This document shows positions 1-5,291 of a DNA stretch of 7,753 nucleotides, one piece after another. Source of the DNA: Anaerococcus sp. Lineage in GTDB: Bacteria; Bacillota; Clostridia; Tissierellales; Peptoniphilaceae. The DNA lies in assembly GCA_030825745.1 (NCBI GenBank), contig JAPJPH010000042.1, positions 1 to 7,753 of the forward strand, given 5' to 3'. Each line of letters begins with the position of its first letter. Position 1 is the stretch's first letter. Under the pieces are notes generated by a model. The model was not told the origin of the DNA. It was given only the letters and a program-made list of their open reading frames with translations, and did no database searches. The translations under genes and the position numbers were made by a program.

Positions 1-9
1 GAAACCTAG

Positions 10-52
10 AGGGTCTTTATATAGATAGTATTCACAAACCAAAGACCCTTTT
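10..52 (+). terminator. Possible terminator or attenuator upstream of the pilin gene
   Basis: AGGGTCTTT (10-18) and AAAGACCCT (41-49) form a perfect 9-bp inverted repeat around a 22-nt loop, running into TTTT at 49-52. The T-run is short and the loop long, so this is a moderate terminator. It could end an upstream gene, perhaps another pilin, or attenuate read-through into the pilin at 151. Confidence 0.45.
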
Positions 53-150
53 GGGCTTAGATATTTATGGACTAAACATAGGTTTATGATCAAAAATAGG
101 CTAAGACCCAAACTAGGTCCCTTAATTTTTAAAGAAAGATAGGAGAAACA
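53..150 (+). promoter_or_regulatory. Leader of the pilin gene with RBS
   Basis: This short AT-rich stretch ends in AGGAG (141-145), five bases before the ATG at 151. A weak imperfect hairpin (AAG-ACC around 103-108 with GGT-CC-CTT around 117-123, two bases bulged) precedes a T-rich stretch ending at 130 and might act as a second attenuator. I see no convincing -35/-10 pair, so the gene may be transcribed from a promoter left of the window. Confidence 0.35.
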
Positions 151-2055
151 ATGTCTAAAAACTATATAAAAAAAATAAAAAATATCTTTCTTCTCCTAGT
201 AGCATTTTTTATGCTGGCCTTGCCAAAAGAAGATGTCCTAGCAGAAGAAACTTCTCCTAGCTTTAAAGTAAGGATAAATATCCAAATTAATAAAAAAGGC
301 GATGAGGGTACCATAAGTGGTAGAGAAGTTCTAGTATACAAACTAGCAGATGATGCCTTGGATAATATAAGTAAGGTAGACCTAGCTAAAGAGTATGATA
401 ATTTAGATGAGCTTTCTCTTAAACAAAGGCTGGGTGATCCCTTATTTAAAAAGTCAAGCATGGCTCATCCTGACAAAAAAAATGCTAGTGAGGAAGTAAT
501 AGATTTTGACCTAGACCAAGAAGGAATTTATCTTATAAAAGAAACTGATAAGTCTAGAAAATCTATTGAGAAAATGAATTTTGCCGATCCACTAGTAACT
601 ACTATTATAAAGTTACCAGATGACATGCCAGCTGATTCAGACTTACTAGAGATAAAAATAAAAACTGAGACTGAGAGTAATCCACCTAATGATGAAATCA
701 AGCTTATAAAAAAGGACTATTATAACAAAAACAAGGCTATAGACAAGGTAGGTTTTAGACTATATAAAAGAGAGCCTAACCCTTTGTATGAAAATAATAA
801 ATTTCTACCACCTTTTATAGACAAACTAGTATATGTAACAGGTGATAGTGGTAGGTATGTTTTTTCTAGTGCAGATGATAATATAAAAGAAGAAGATGTT
901 CCTCTTCTAAAAACCAATACTGATGGTGAAATTATAGTATCCTACCTCCCAAAGGGTGATTATTATTTTAAAGAGGTTAAACCTGCTAGAGGCTATGAAA
1001 ATGCCAGCAATGTTGGTATGGTATCAGAGATTTTGACAAATGGTCAAACTACTAGTTTATATAATAAGAAAATTCCTTTTCTAGAAAAAAAAGACTCAGA
1101 AACAGGTGAGAGTCTATCTGATGTAGGTTTTGAAGTTTATAATAAGCAAGGAAATAGACTAAGCTTTAGTAAAGAAGAACTTGGCACATATACTTATGAT
1201 GAAAAATCATCATCAACTATTGTATATACCAATGCCAAGGGAGCTATCATCTTAAATAACATGAAAGAAGATGAGGGCTACTACTTTAAAGAAGTTAGAG
1301 CCAAGGATGGCTATAAAAAAACTGATGAAAAATTCTACTTTGATGTAGATAAAAATGGAAATATCCTTATTAATAAAAAAAACAAACCCCTAGTTATACT
1401 AAACAATCCTATTATACCTAAAGGTGGTCATAGGACGGGGGATTATAACTTTATAAAGGTTAGTGATGATGAGGAAAAAACTAGGTTAAAAGGAGCGAAA
1501 TTTGTAGTATCTAAAAAAACTGAGGATGGTTTTATAGATGTTATAAAAGATTCTAAAATCTATGTAGTAAGCTCCGATGAAAAAGGTGAGTTTAGTGTAA
1601 AAGACTTAGAGTATGGAAAATACTATCTAAGAGAAATTGCAGCACCAGCTGGATATATTCTAGAAAATGAGCCGATAGAATTTGAAATATCAGCAAAAAC
1701 ATCTCTAGATAACCCAACTCTTATAGTAAATAAGAAAAATCCAGACAACCCACCAGGTAACCCACCTGATACACCAGGCAATCCACCTGATACACCAGGC
1801 AATCCACCTGATACACCAGGTAATCCACCTGATACACCAGGTAATCCACCTGATACACCAGGCAACCCGCCTGATACACCAGGTAACCCACCAGAAACAA
1901 CTACCCCTCCTAAGGGAGGCACACCTCCAAAAGGTCCTAGGGGTCCTATAGTGAAAACTGGTGATATAAAGATACTAATATCCCTAGCAGTAGGTATAGT
2001 AATGGTAGTATTAGGATCTAGAATGATAGTTCTAGCAGATAAGAAAAATATATAA
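151..2055 (+). CDS. SpaA/Cna-B-type pilin or pilin-related surface protein
   Basis: This 634-residue protein is probably a subunit of a sortase-assembled pilus. Residues 1-31 are a Sec signal peptide (lysines, hydrophobic core, cleavage likely after VLA). Residues 37-175 look like an N-terminal pilin domain with the DPLVTTIIKLP strand typical of SpaA-like pilins. Three Cna-B-like domains follow at about 183-305, 308-415 and 432-528. Each has an E-box (YFKEV, YFKEV, YLREI; Glu275, Glu381, Glu495) and a first-strand lysine (Lys187, Lys313, Lys436) placed for an internal isopeptide bond. Residues 536-584 are a proline-rich heptad stalk. The C-terminus has an IVKTG sorting signal (600-604), a hydrophobic helix (606-629) and DKKNI. 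The usual pilin lysine motif (YPK) is not evident: the aligned stretch reads LLEIKIKTE, with Glu173 where the lysine is expected. It may therefore be a tip or anchor pilin rather than the shaft subunit. Three sortases downstream support the pilus role. The start is set by AGGAG five bases upstream. Confidence 0.88.
   Translation: MSKNYIKKIKNIFLLLVAFFMLALPKEDVLAEETSPSFKVRINIQINKKGDEGTISGREVLVYKLADDALDNISKVDLAKEYDNLDELSLKQRLGDPLFKKSSMAHPDKKNASEEVIDFDLDQEGIYLIKETDKSRKSIEKMNFADPLVTTIIKLPDDMPADSDLLEIKIKTETESNPPNDEIKLIKKDYYNKNKAIDKVGFRLYKREPNPLYENNKFLPPFIDKLVYVTGDSGRYVFSSADDNIKEEDVPLLKTNTDGEIIVSYLPKGDYYFKEVKPARGYENASNVGMVSEILTNGQTTSLYNKKIPFLEKKDSETGESLSDVGFEVYNKQGNRLSFSKEELGTYTYDEKSSSTIVYTNAKGAIILNNMKEDEGYYFKEVRAKDGYKKTDEKFYFDVDKNGNILINKKNKPLVILNNPIIPKGGHRTGDYNFIKVSDDEEKTRLKGAKFVVSKKTEDGFIDVIKDSKIYVVSSDEKGEFSVKDLEYGKYYLREIAAPAGYILENEPIEFEISAKTSLDNPTLIVNKKNPDNPPGNPPDTPGNPPDTPGNPPDTPGNPPDTPGNPPDTPGNPPDTPGNPPETTTPPKGGTPPKGPRGPIVKTGDIKILISLAVGIVMVVLGSRMIVLADKKNI
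1756..1902 (+). repeat. 21-bp tandem repeat encoding GNPPDTP heptads
   Basis: Six exact GNPPDTP heptads (residues 536-577) and a seventh degenerate one (GNPPETT) are encoded by a 21-bp tandem repeat. The DNA copies differ only by silent changes such as AAT/AAC and CCA/CCG. Proline-rich segments just before a sorting signal usually span the cell wall, and some minor or anchor pilins have them. The near-identical DNA makes copy-number change by slippage likely. Confidence 0.93.
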
Positions 2056-2061
2056 GAAAGA

Positions 2062-2095
2062 TAGGTACAAGGAAAACTTTCTTTGTATCTATTTT
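2062..2095 (+). terminator. Hairpin terminator after the pilin gene
   Basis: The arm at 2062-2075 pairs with 2078-2091 over 13-14 positions, including two G-T wobbles, around a minimal loop, followed by TTTT (2092-2095). It lies seven bases after the pilin stop codon. The stem is AT-rich, so termination may be partial, leaving some read-through toward the sortases. Confidence 0.65.
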
Positions 2096-2169
2096 AAATT
2101 GAGGGATAAGGTTGGGCACTGTGTAAGAGGTCATACGGAGAAGACTACAAGAAAGTAGGACGTCAAGCT

Positions 2170-2224
2170 ATCTCGACCTTAGTGGAGAGATCTAGTAAGG
2201 ATTTTAACTGTTTAAAACGTCTAG
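2170..2224 (+). repeat. B repeat, copy 1 (palindromic element)
   Basis: It starts with ATCTCGACC, then GTGGAGAGATCTAG as the second hairpin arm, then a tail ending in ACGTCTAG. The ATCTC/GAGAT arms can fold back on each other. The tail (GGATTTTAACTG region) is more diverged than in copies 2-5, which share GACCCTGCACT or a close variant. Confidence 0.75.
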
Positions 2225-2442
2225 ATTTACTTATATATCTAGGTCTTAGGGTTCATATACGGATTTATATCTAACACCTCCGTTACCGGGAGACAACCTC
2301 TTGAGGCTTTCCGCATGCCCCATCCGGTTTTCTCCCGCACCCTCTTTACCCCTCAACCCCGTGCGGCCTTGCCGGGGGCTAAAGCAGTAGAAGATCGCTC
2401 CGCGATTTCTTCTATTGTAGAGGGATGTATAGACGTCACAAA
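2225..2442. repeat. A module, copy 1 (GC-rich hairpin block)
   Basis: This 218-bp module follows B1. An AT-rich segment (2225-2275) leads into a GC-rich core from about 2277 to 2376. CGGGAGA (2287-2293) can pair with TCTCCCG (2331-2337), and CCTC-TT-GAGG at 2297-2306 is a small hairpin inside it. CCGCAC (2335-2340) could also pair with GTGCGG (2361-2366). The core is almost identical to copy 2 at 2841-3056, while the AT-rich part has diverged. No coding frame is shared by the two copies. Confidence 0.75.
2388..2414 (+). other. Hairpin in A module, copy 1
   Basis: TAGAAG-ATCGC (2388-2398) pairs with GCGAT-TT-CTTCTA (2402-2414): 11 bp with a TT bulge and a TCC loop. It is followed by only a short T-run, so a terminator role is uncertain. 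The same hairpin with a TTT loop occurs at 3002-3028. Confidence 0.7.
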
Positions 2443-2497
2443 ATCTCGACAGTAGTGGAGAGATCTATTAAGGACCCTGCACTATGTCATACGTCAG
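2443..2497 (+). repeat. B repeat, copy 2
   Basis: ATCTCGACAGTAGTGGAGAG, then ATCTATTAAGGACCCTGCAC and a tail with TACGTCAG. It separates A1 from C1. The same junction in the second unit is B copy 4, 614 bases downstream. Confidence 0.8.
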
Positions 2498-2587
2498 CCC
2501 CCTTATAGAAAGGGACATGGCGAAGCCATTCCTACCCCACCCCGCCCCCTGCAAGGGCCGTTTGAGGAGTGAAGTTTGCGGGGAGGT

Positions 2588-2641
2588 ATGGAGGGAGACA
2601 ATGGATAAGGTGATCGGAACCCCCTTAAAGCTGCCCTCCAT
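2588..2641 (+). other. Long hairpin in C module, copy 1
   Basis: ATGGAGGG (2588-2595) pairs with CCCTCCAT (2634-2641). The inner region holds AAGG/CCTT pairing around ATCGGAA. Relative to copy 2, the two outer pairs are A-T and T-A instead of C-G and C-G: both sides of the stem changed together. Confidence 0.65.
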
Positions 2642-2720
2642 TAACGAAGATGTTGACTTAAATACAAGCAAGGCCCAAGACCTAGAAAGACTCAAAGTAT
2701 AACTTACACCGATAATAACT

Positions 2721-2760
2721 AGATTTCTCCATGCGTTCGCTAGGCTTACTTAGTCGAAAT
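2721..2760 (-). repeat. Inverted B-type element, copy 1
   Basis: This reads AGATTTCTCCATGCGTTCGC on the + strand and ends in TAGTCGAAAT. Its reverse complement begins ATTTCGACTAAG and ends GGAGAAATCT, matching the hairpin part of the B repeat, especially the longer copy 4. Together with B3, which starts 24 bases further on, it forms an inverted pair. Confidence 0.75.
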
Positions 2761-2784
2761 AAGATAGATGTTAGAGGTCACTCA

Positions 2785-2840
2785 ATCTCGACCGTAGTGG
2801 AGAGATCTAGCAAGGCCCCTGCACTGTGTCAGACGTCTAG
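2785..2840 (+). repeat. B repeat, copy 3
   Basis: ATCTCGACCGTAGTGGAGAG, then ATCTAGCAAGGCCCCTGCAC and a tail ending in CAGACGTCTAG. It starts the second tandem unit, 615 bases after copy 1. Confidence 0.82.
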
Positions 2841-3056
2841 AACCACTAAATTACCTAGATCTTATAGGAACATATGAATCTATATTTAATATCTCCGTTA
2901 TCGGGAGACAACCTCTTGGGGCTTTCCGCATGCCCCATCCGGTTTTCTCCCGCCCCCTCTTTACCCCTCAACCCCGTGCGGCCTTGCGGGGGCGGAAGTA
3001 GTAGAAGATCGCTTTGCGATTTCTTCTATTTTAGATTTATATGTGGGTATTAAGCA
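2841..3056. repeat. A module, copy 2
   Basis: This 216-bp counterpart of 2225-2442 has the same folding elements: CGGGAGA (2902-2908) with TCTCCCG (2946-2952), and CCCCG (2972-2976) with CGGGG (2987-2991). A further perfect 8-bp option, CCGCCCCC (2950-2957) with GGGGGCGG (2988-2995), exists only in this copy. The GC-rich core is nearly identical to copy 1. Confidence 0.75.
3002..3028 (+). other. Hairpin in A module, copy 2
   Basis: TAGAAG-ATCGC and GCGAT-TT-CTTCTA form the same bulged hairpin as at 2388-2414, with a TTT loop, followed by TTTTAG. The T-run after the stem makes a weak terminator possible in this copy. Confidence 0.68.
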
Positions 3057-3120
3057 ATCTCGACTAAGCGAAGTGCATGGAGAGATCTAGTAAGGACCCT
3101 GCACTATGTCAGACGTCTAG
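3057..3120 (+). repeat. B repeat, copy 4 (longer hairpin)
   Basis: ATCTCGACTAAGCGAAGTGC leads to ATGGAGAGATCTAGTAAGGA and the tail CAGACGTCTAG. The apical part is about eight bases longer than in the other copies and resembles the inverted elements at 2721 and 3344. Confidence 0.82.
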
Positions 3121-3212
3121 CCTCCCTTATAGAAAGGGACATGGCGAAGCCATTCCCACCCAAGCCTGCACCCTGCAAGGGCCGTTTGTAGGGTGTAGTT
3201 TGTAAGGGAGGC

Positions 3213-3265
3213 CCGGAGGGAAACTTTGGAGGGAGAATCGGAACTCCCTTAAAGTGTCCCTCCGG
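3213..3265 (+). other. Long hairpin in C module, copy 2
   Basis: CCGGAGGGA (3213-3221) pairs perfectly with TCCCTCCGG (3257-3265). Inside it ACTTT pairs with AAAGT and AGGGAG with CTCCCT around an AATCGGAA loop, so most of the 53 bases can be in helix. No T-run follows, so it is not a classical terminator. Confidence 0.75.
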
Positions 3266-3343
3266 AAACGAAGACGTAGACTAAAAGACAAGTACTACCC
3301 AAGACCTAAAAAACTCAAAGTATCACATACGCATAGATTGACT

Positions 3344-3383
3344 AGATTTCTCCATGCGTTCGCTACGCTCCCTTAGTCGAAAT
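3344..3383 (-). repeat. Inverted B-type element, copy 2
   Basis: AGATTTCTCCATGCGTTCGC through TTAGTCGAAAT is inverted relative to the B repeats and ends 24 bases before B5, the same spacing as the 2721-2760 element has to B3. Confidence 0.75.
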
Positions 3384-3407
3384 TGGCCTGACAACAGACG
3401 TCAACCA

Positions 3408-3463
3408 ATCTCGACCGAAGTGGAGAGATCTACTAAAGACCCTGCACTGTGTCAGACGTCTAG
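3408..3463 (+). repeat. B repeat, copy 5 (start of a truncated third unit)
   Basis: ATCTCGACCGAAGTGGAGAG, then ATCTACTAAAGACCCTGCAC and the tail CAGACGTCTAG. It lies 60 bases before the first sortase gene. No A module follows it. Confidence 0.82.
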
Positions 3464-3523
3464 CTAATCACATACACCAATAATAACCAACCCCCCCATA
3501 CCAACATAAAAAGAAAGGACCTT
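3464..3523 (+). promoter_or_regulatory. Leader of the sortase genes with C7 tract and RBS
   Basis: CATACACCAATAATAACCAA (3471-3490) resembles 2703-2722 in C copy 1, so the array's influence extends here. A run of seven C residues (3491-3497) follows. The RBS is AAAGGA (3514-3519), four bases before the ATG at 3524. AATAAT (3479-3484) could be a poor -10, but nothing like a -35 lies at the right distance, so no promoter is claimed. Confidence 0.45.
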
Positions 3524-4435
3524 ATGGCAAAAAATAAAGTAGCAAAAAATAAAAACAATAAAAAATCCAAGTGGATCTTTAGGTTTATTTTCCTAATAGG
3601 TCTTTTAGTGGCCCTATACCCTTTGATAAATAGGATTTATTATAGGTTAGATTCATCTAATAACGTAGAAATATTTAAAGATGAGGCAGATAAGCTATCT
3701 ACCCAGGAGATAGATAAAAGAATTAGTCTGGCTAGGGCCTACAATGATTCACTGGATAATCATGTATCAGAAGATCCCTATGAAAAAGACCGCTTGATAG
3801 AGGGTAGGGCAGAATATGCAAGGATGTTAGAAGTCCGTGAGATGATAGGCCATATTGAAATACCTAAAATAGGGCAAGATTTGCCTGTTTATGCAGGAAC
3901 TTCAGAAGAAGTCTTGCAAAAAGGAGTAGGCCATTTGGAGGGGACATCCCTACCAGTTGGGGGAAACTCTACCCACTCAGTCCTAACAGCCCACTCAGGA
4001 TTGCCAGAGGCTACCTTATTTACAGAGCTTAGGAAGCTAGAGATTGGTGATAAATTTTATATCCATAATATCAAGGAAATCCTAGCCTACCAGGTAGACC
4101 AGATTAAGGTTGTAGAACCAACTGACTTTAATGATTTATTAATAGATCCTGGACATGATTATGTAACCTTATTAACCTGTACCCCACTTATGATAAATAC
4201 TCATAGGCTTTTGGTAAGAGGCCATAGGGTTGAGTATGTCCAAGCTGTTGATGAAGCAGAGATAAAGACAAATAGAGAAAATTGGATGTTTAGAATAGCA
4301 TTTTTCATAAGTCTATTTTTAATCATAGTCCTAATTATTATGATAATTAGACTAAAAAGGACAAATAAGAGAAATTCCAAACTCCTAGAGAGTATAAAAA
4401 ATAATAAAGACTCTAAGGAGGACTTAGATGCTTAA
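3524..4435 (+). CDS. Class C sortase (pilin polymerase), first of three
   Basis: This 303-residue membrane transpeptidase would cut pilin sorting signals after Thr and join them to a lysine of the next pilin. The order is class C: a lysine-rich cytoplasmic start, transmembrane helix at about 17-37, an extracytoplasmic lid with the DPY motif (84-86), the sortase barrel, a second transmembrane helix at about 255-276 and a basic tail. The catalytic residues are His157 in TAHSGLP, Cys219 in LLTCTP and Arg228 in HRLLVRG, nine residues after the Cys. The residue after the catalytic His is Ser, where the second sortase has the common Arg. The start is supported by AAAGGA four bases upstream. Its 3' end overlaps the next sortase by 8 bases, so the two are co-transcribed. 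The upstream neighbour is the repeat array, not a pilin gene. Which pilin it prefers cannot be read from the sequence. Confidence 0.93.
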   Translation: MAKNKVAKNKNNKKSKWIFRFIFLIGLLVALYPLINRIYYRLDSSNNVEIFKDEADKLSTQEIDKRISLARAYNDSLDNHVSEDPYEKDRLIEGRAEYARMLEVREMIGHIEIPKIGQDLPVYAGTSEEVLQKGVGHLEGTSLPVGGNSTHSVLTAHSGLPEATLFTELRKLEIGDKFYIHNIKEILAYQVDQIKVVEPTDFNDLLIDPGHDYVTLLTCTPLMINTHRLLVRGHRVEYVQAVDEAEIKTNRENWMFRIAFFISLFLIIVLIIMIIRLKRTNKRNSKLLESIKNNKDSKEDLDA

Positions 4436-5291
4436 GAAGTTTTTTAAGTCAGGATCTTTAAAGTTTATCCTATTATTTTTACTAGGACTAATGATATTTT
4501 CATATCCTATGATAAGCCAGAAATTTTATGAGATAAAGGCTGATGAAGAGGTTATAGAATTTGTCAAAAAAAGTAAGGATATAGATAAAAAAGATTTGGA
4601 AAAAAGGATGGAGTTAGCTAGGGTTTATAACCAAACCCTAGACCCATCTAAAATAGCAGACCCCTTTGACAAAAAGGTCAAGGAAGCTAAGGCATATTAT
4701 GCCAAAATGCTTGAAGTAAATGAGATGATAGGCCATGTGGAAATCCCTAAAATTAGCCAGGACCTGCCCATATATGCAGGTACATCTGATGTGGTATTAC
4801 AAAAAGGAGCAGGGCACTTGGAGGGAACCTCCCTACCCATAGGGGGAGAATCTACCCATACTGTAATAACAGCTCACAGGGGCCTACCCAACGCTCTTTT
4901 ATTTAGAAACCTAGATAAGCTAAATGAGGGAGACCTATTTTATATCCACAATATTAAAGAAACTATAGCCTACAGGGTAGATAAAATCCAAGTTGTAGAA
5001 CCAACTAACTTTGAACCTATCCTAGTTGTCGATGGCAAGGACTACGCTACCCTACTAACATGTACTCCATATATGATTAACTCCCACAGGCTTTTAGTGA
5101 GGGGAGTTAGAATAGATTATCAAAGTGCCATAGATGATGGTGTAGCTAACACTCCATCTTTTAAGCCTGATTTTTTCAACCTATTTTTAATCCTAATACC
5201 TTTTTTACTACTTTTATCAGTGATTTTATATAGGGAAAATAAAAGGTCTAAAATTATAGCAAAGGAGCTAGGTGAGTATGAAAAAAAATAA
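4428..5291 (+). CDS. Class C sortase (pilin polymerase), second of three
   Basis: This 287-residue class C sortase has helix 1 at about 12-30, lid motif DPF (78-80), His150 in TAHRGLP, Cys212 in LLTCTP, Arg221 in HRLLVRG and helix 2 at about 249-268. Over the 69-residue stretch from its residue 91 (first sortase residue 98) it matches the first sortase at 54 positions, so the pair probably arose by tandem duplication. The two differ most in the termini and lid surroundings. The start is fixed by AAGGAGG (4415-4421) inside the first sortase gene. The 8-base overlap upstream and overlap downstream show a tight operon. It should sit in the membrane and act on the same or a related set of pilins. 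Confidence 0.93.
   Translation: MLKKFFKSGSLKFILLFLLGLMIFSYPMISQKFYEIKADEEVIEFVKKSKDIDKKDLEKRMELARVYNQTLDPSKIADPFDKKVKEAKAYYAKMLEVNEMIGHVEIPKISQDLPIYAGTSDVVLQKGAGHLEGTSLPIGGESTHTVITAHRGLPNALLFRNLDKLNEGDLFYIHNIKETIAYRVDKIQVVEPTNFEPILVVDGKDYATLLTCTPYMINSHRLLVRGVRIDYQSAIDDGVANTPSFKPDFFNLFLILIPFLLLLSVILYRENKRSKIIAKELGEYEKK

Larger units (their letters stand above)
2498..2784. repeat. C module, copy 1 (structured block with inverted B)
   Basis: This 287-bp module opens with two adjacent hairpins: CCCTT/AAGGG (2500-2514), then ATGGC-GAA-GCCAT (2517-2529). A larger hairpin at 2588-2641 follows, with ATGGAGGG pairing to CCCTCCAT. The module ends with an inverted B relative (2721-2760) and 24 bases before B3. 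A 72-codon frame crosses it, but copy 2 has an in-frame stop at the equivalent place, so I treat it as non-coding. Confidence 0.75.
3121..3407. repeat. C module, copy 2
   Basis: This 287-bp counterpart of 2498-2784 repeats the CCCTT/AAGGG (3124-3138) and ATGGC-GAA-GCCAT (3141-3153) hairpins, the large hairpin (3213-3265) and the terminal inverted B relative (3344-3383). CACCCT (3169-3174) can also pair with AGGGTG (3190-3195) in this copy. Confidence 0.75.
2116..3490. repeat. Composite tandem repeat array (B-A-B-C units), non-coding
   Basis: The gap between pilin and sortases is filled by repeats and contains no credible protein gene. Unit 1 (2170-2784, 615 bp) and unit 2 (2785-3407, 623 bp) are tandem copies, each ordered B, A, B, C. 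A fifth B copy (3408-3463) starts a third, truncated unit. A degenerate 3' half of B (GCACTGTGT at 2116-2124 and its continuation to 2132) lies before unit 1. A and C are visibly GC-rich, unlike the AT-rich genes on both sides, and are full of inverted repeats. There is no transposase in the window. The array may be a family of non-autonomous mobile repeats (BIME- or MITE-like) or a structured RNA; I do not recognise a named RNA family. Confidence 0.85.

Noticed and set aside
1623..1922. Minus-strand frame with repeated Gly-Leu-Pro-Gly-Val-Ser residues
   Set aside because: It is the antisense reading of the 21-bp proline repeats in the pilin gene and has no RBS or sorting context of its own.
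2277..2420. tRNA or rRNA fragment because of high GC and hairpins
   Set aside because: There is no T-loop GTTCRANNC motif, CCA end, cloverleaf spacing or recognisable rRNA signature.
2484..2702. 72-codon open frame in C module copy 1
   Set aside because: Copy 2 of the module has a stop four codons after the equivalent ATG and carries indels, there is no ribosome binding site, and the sequence is dominated by hairpins. The matching minus-strand frame at 2468-2695 is rejected for the same reasons.
2170..3463. CRISPR array
   Set aside because: B copies recur every 200-350 bases with long repeated modules between them, not short unique spacers, and no cas gene is present.
2116..3490. Degenerate insertion sequence or group II intron
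   Set aside because: No transposase or reverse transcriptase fragments appear in any frame, and I could not identify a domain V-like hairpin or clear terminal inverted repeats with target duplications.
3330..3523. Promoter using TTGACT near 3338 for the sortases
   Set aside because: No -10-like hexamer lies 16-18 bases downstream; that position is inside the GC-rich inverted B element.
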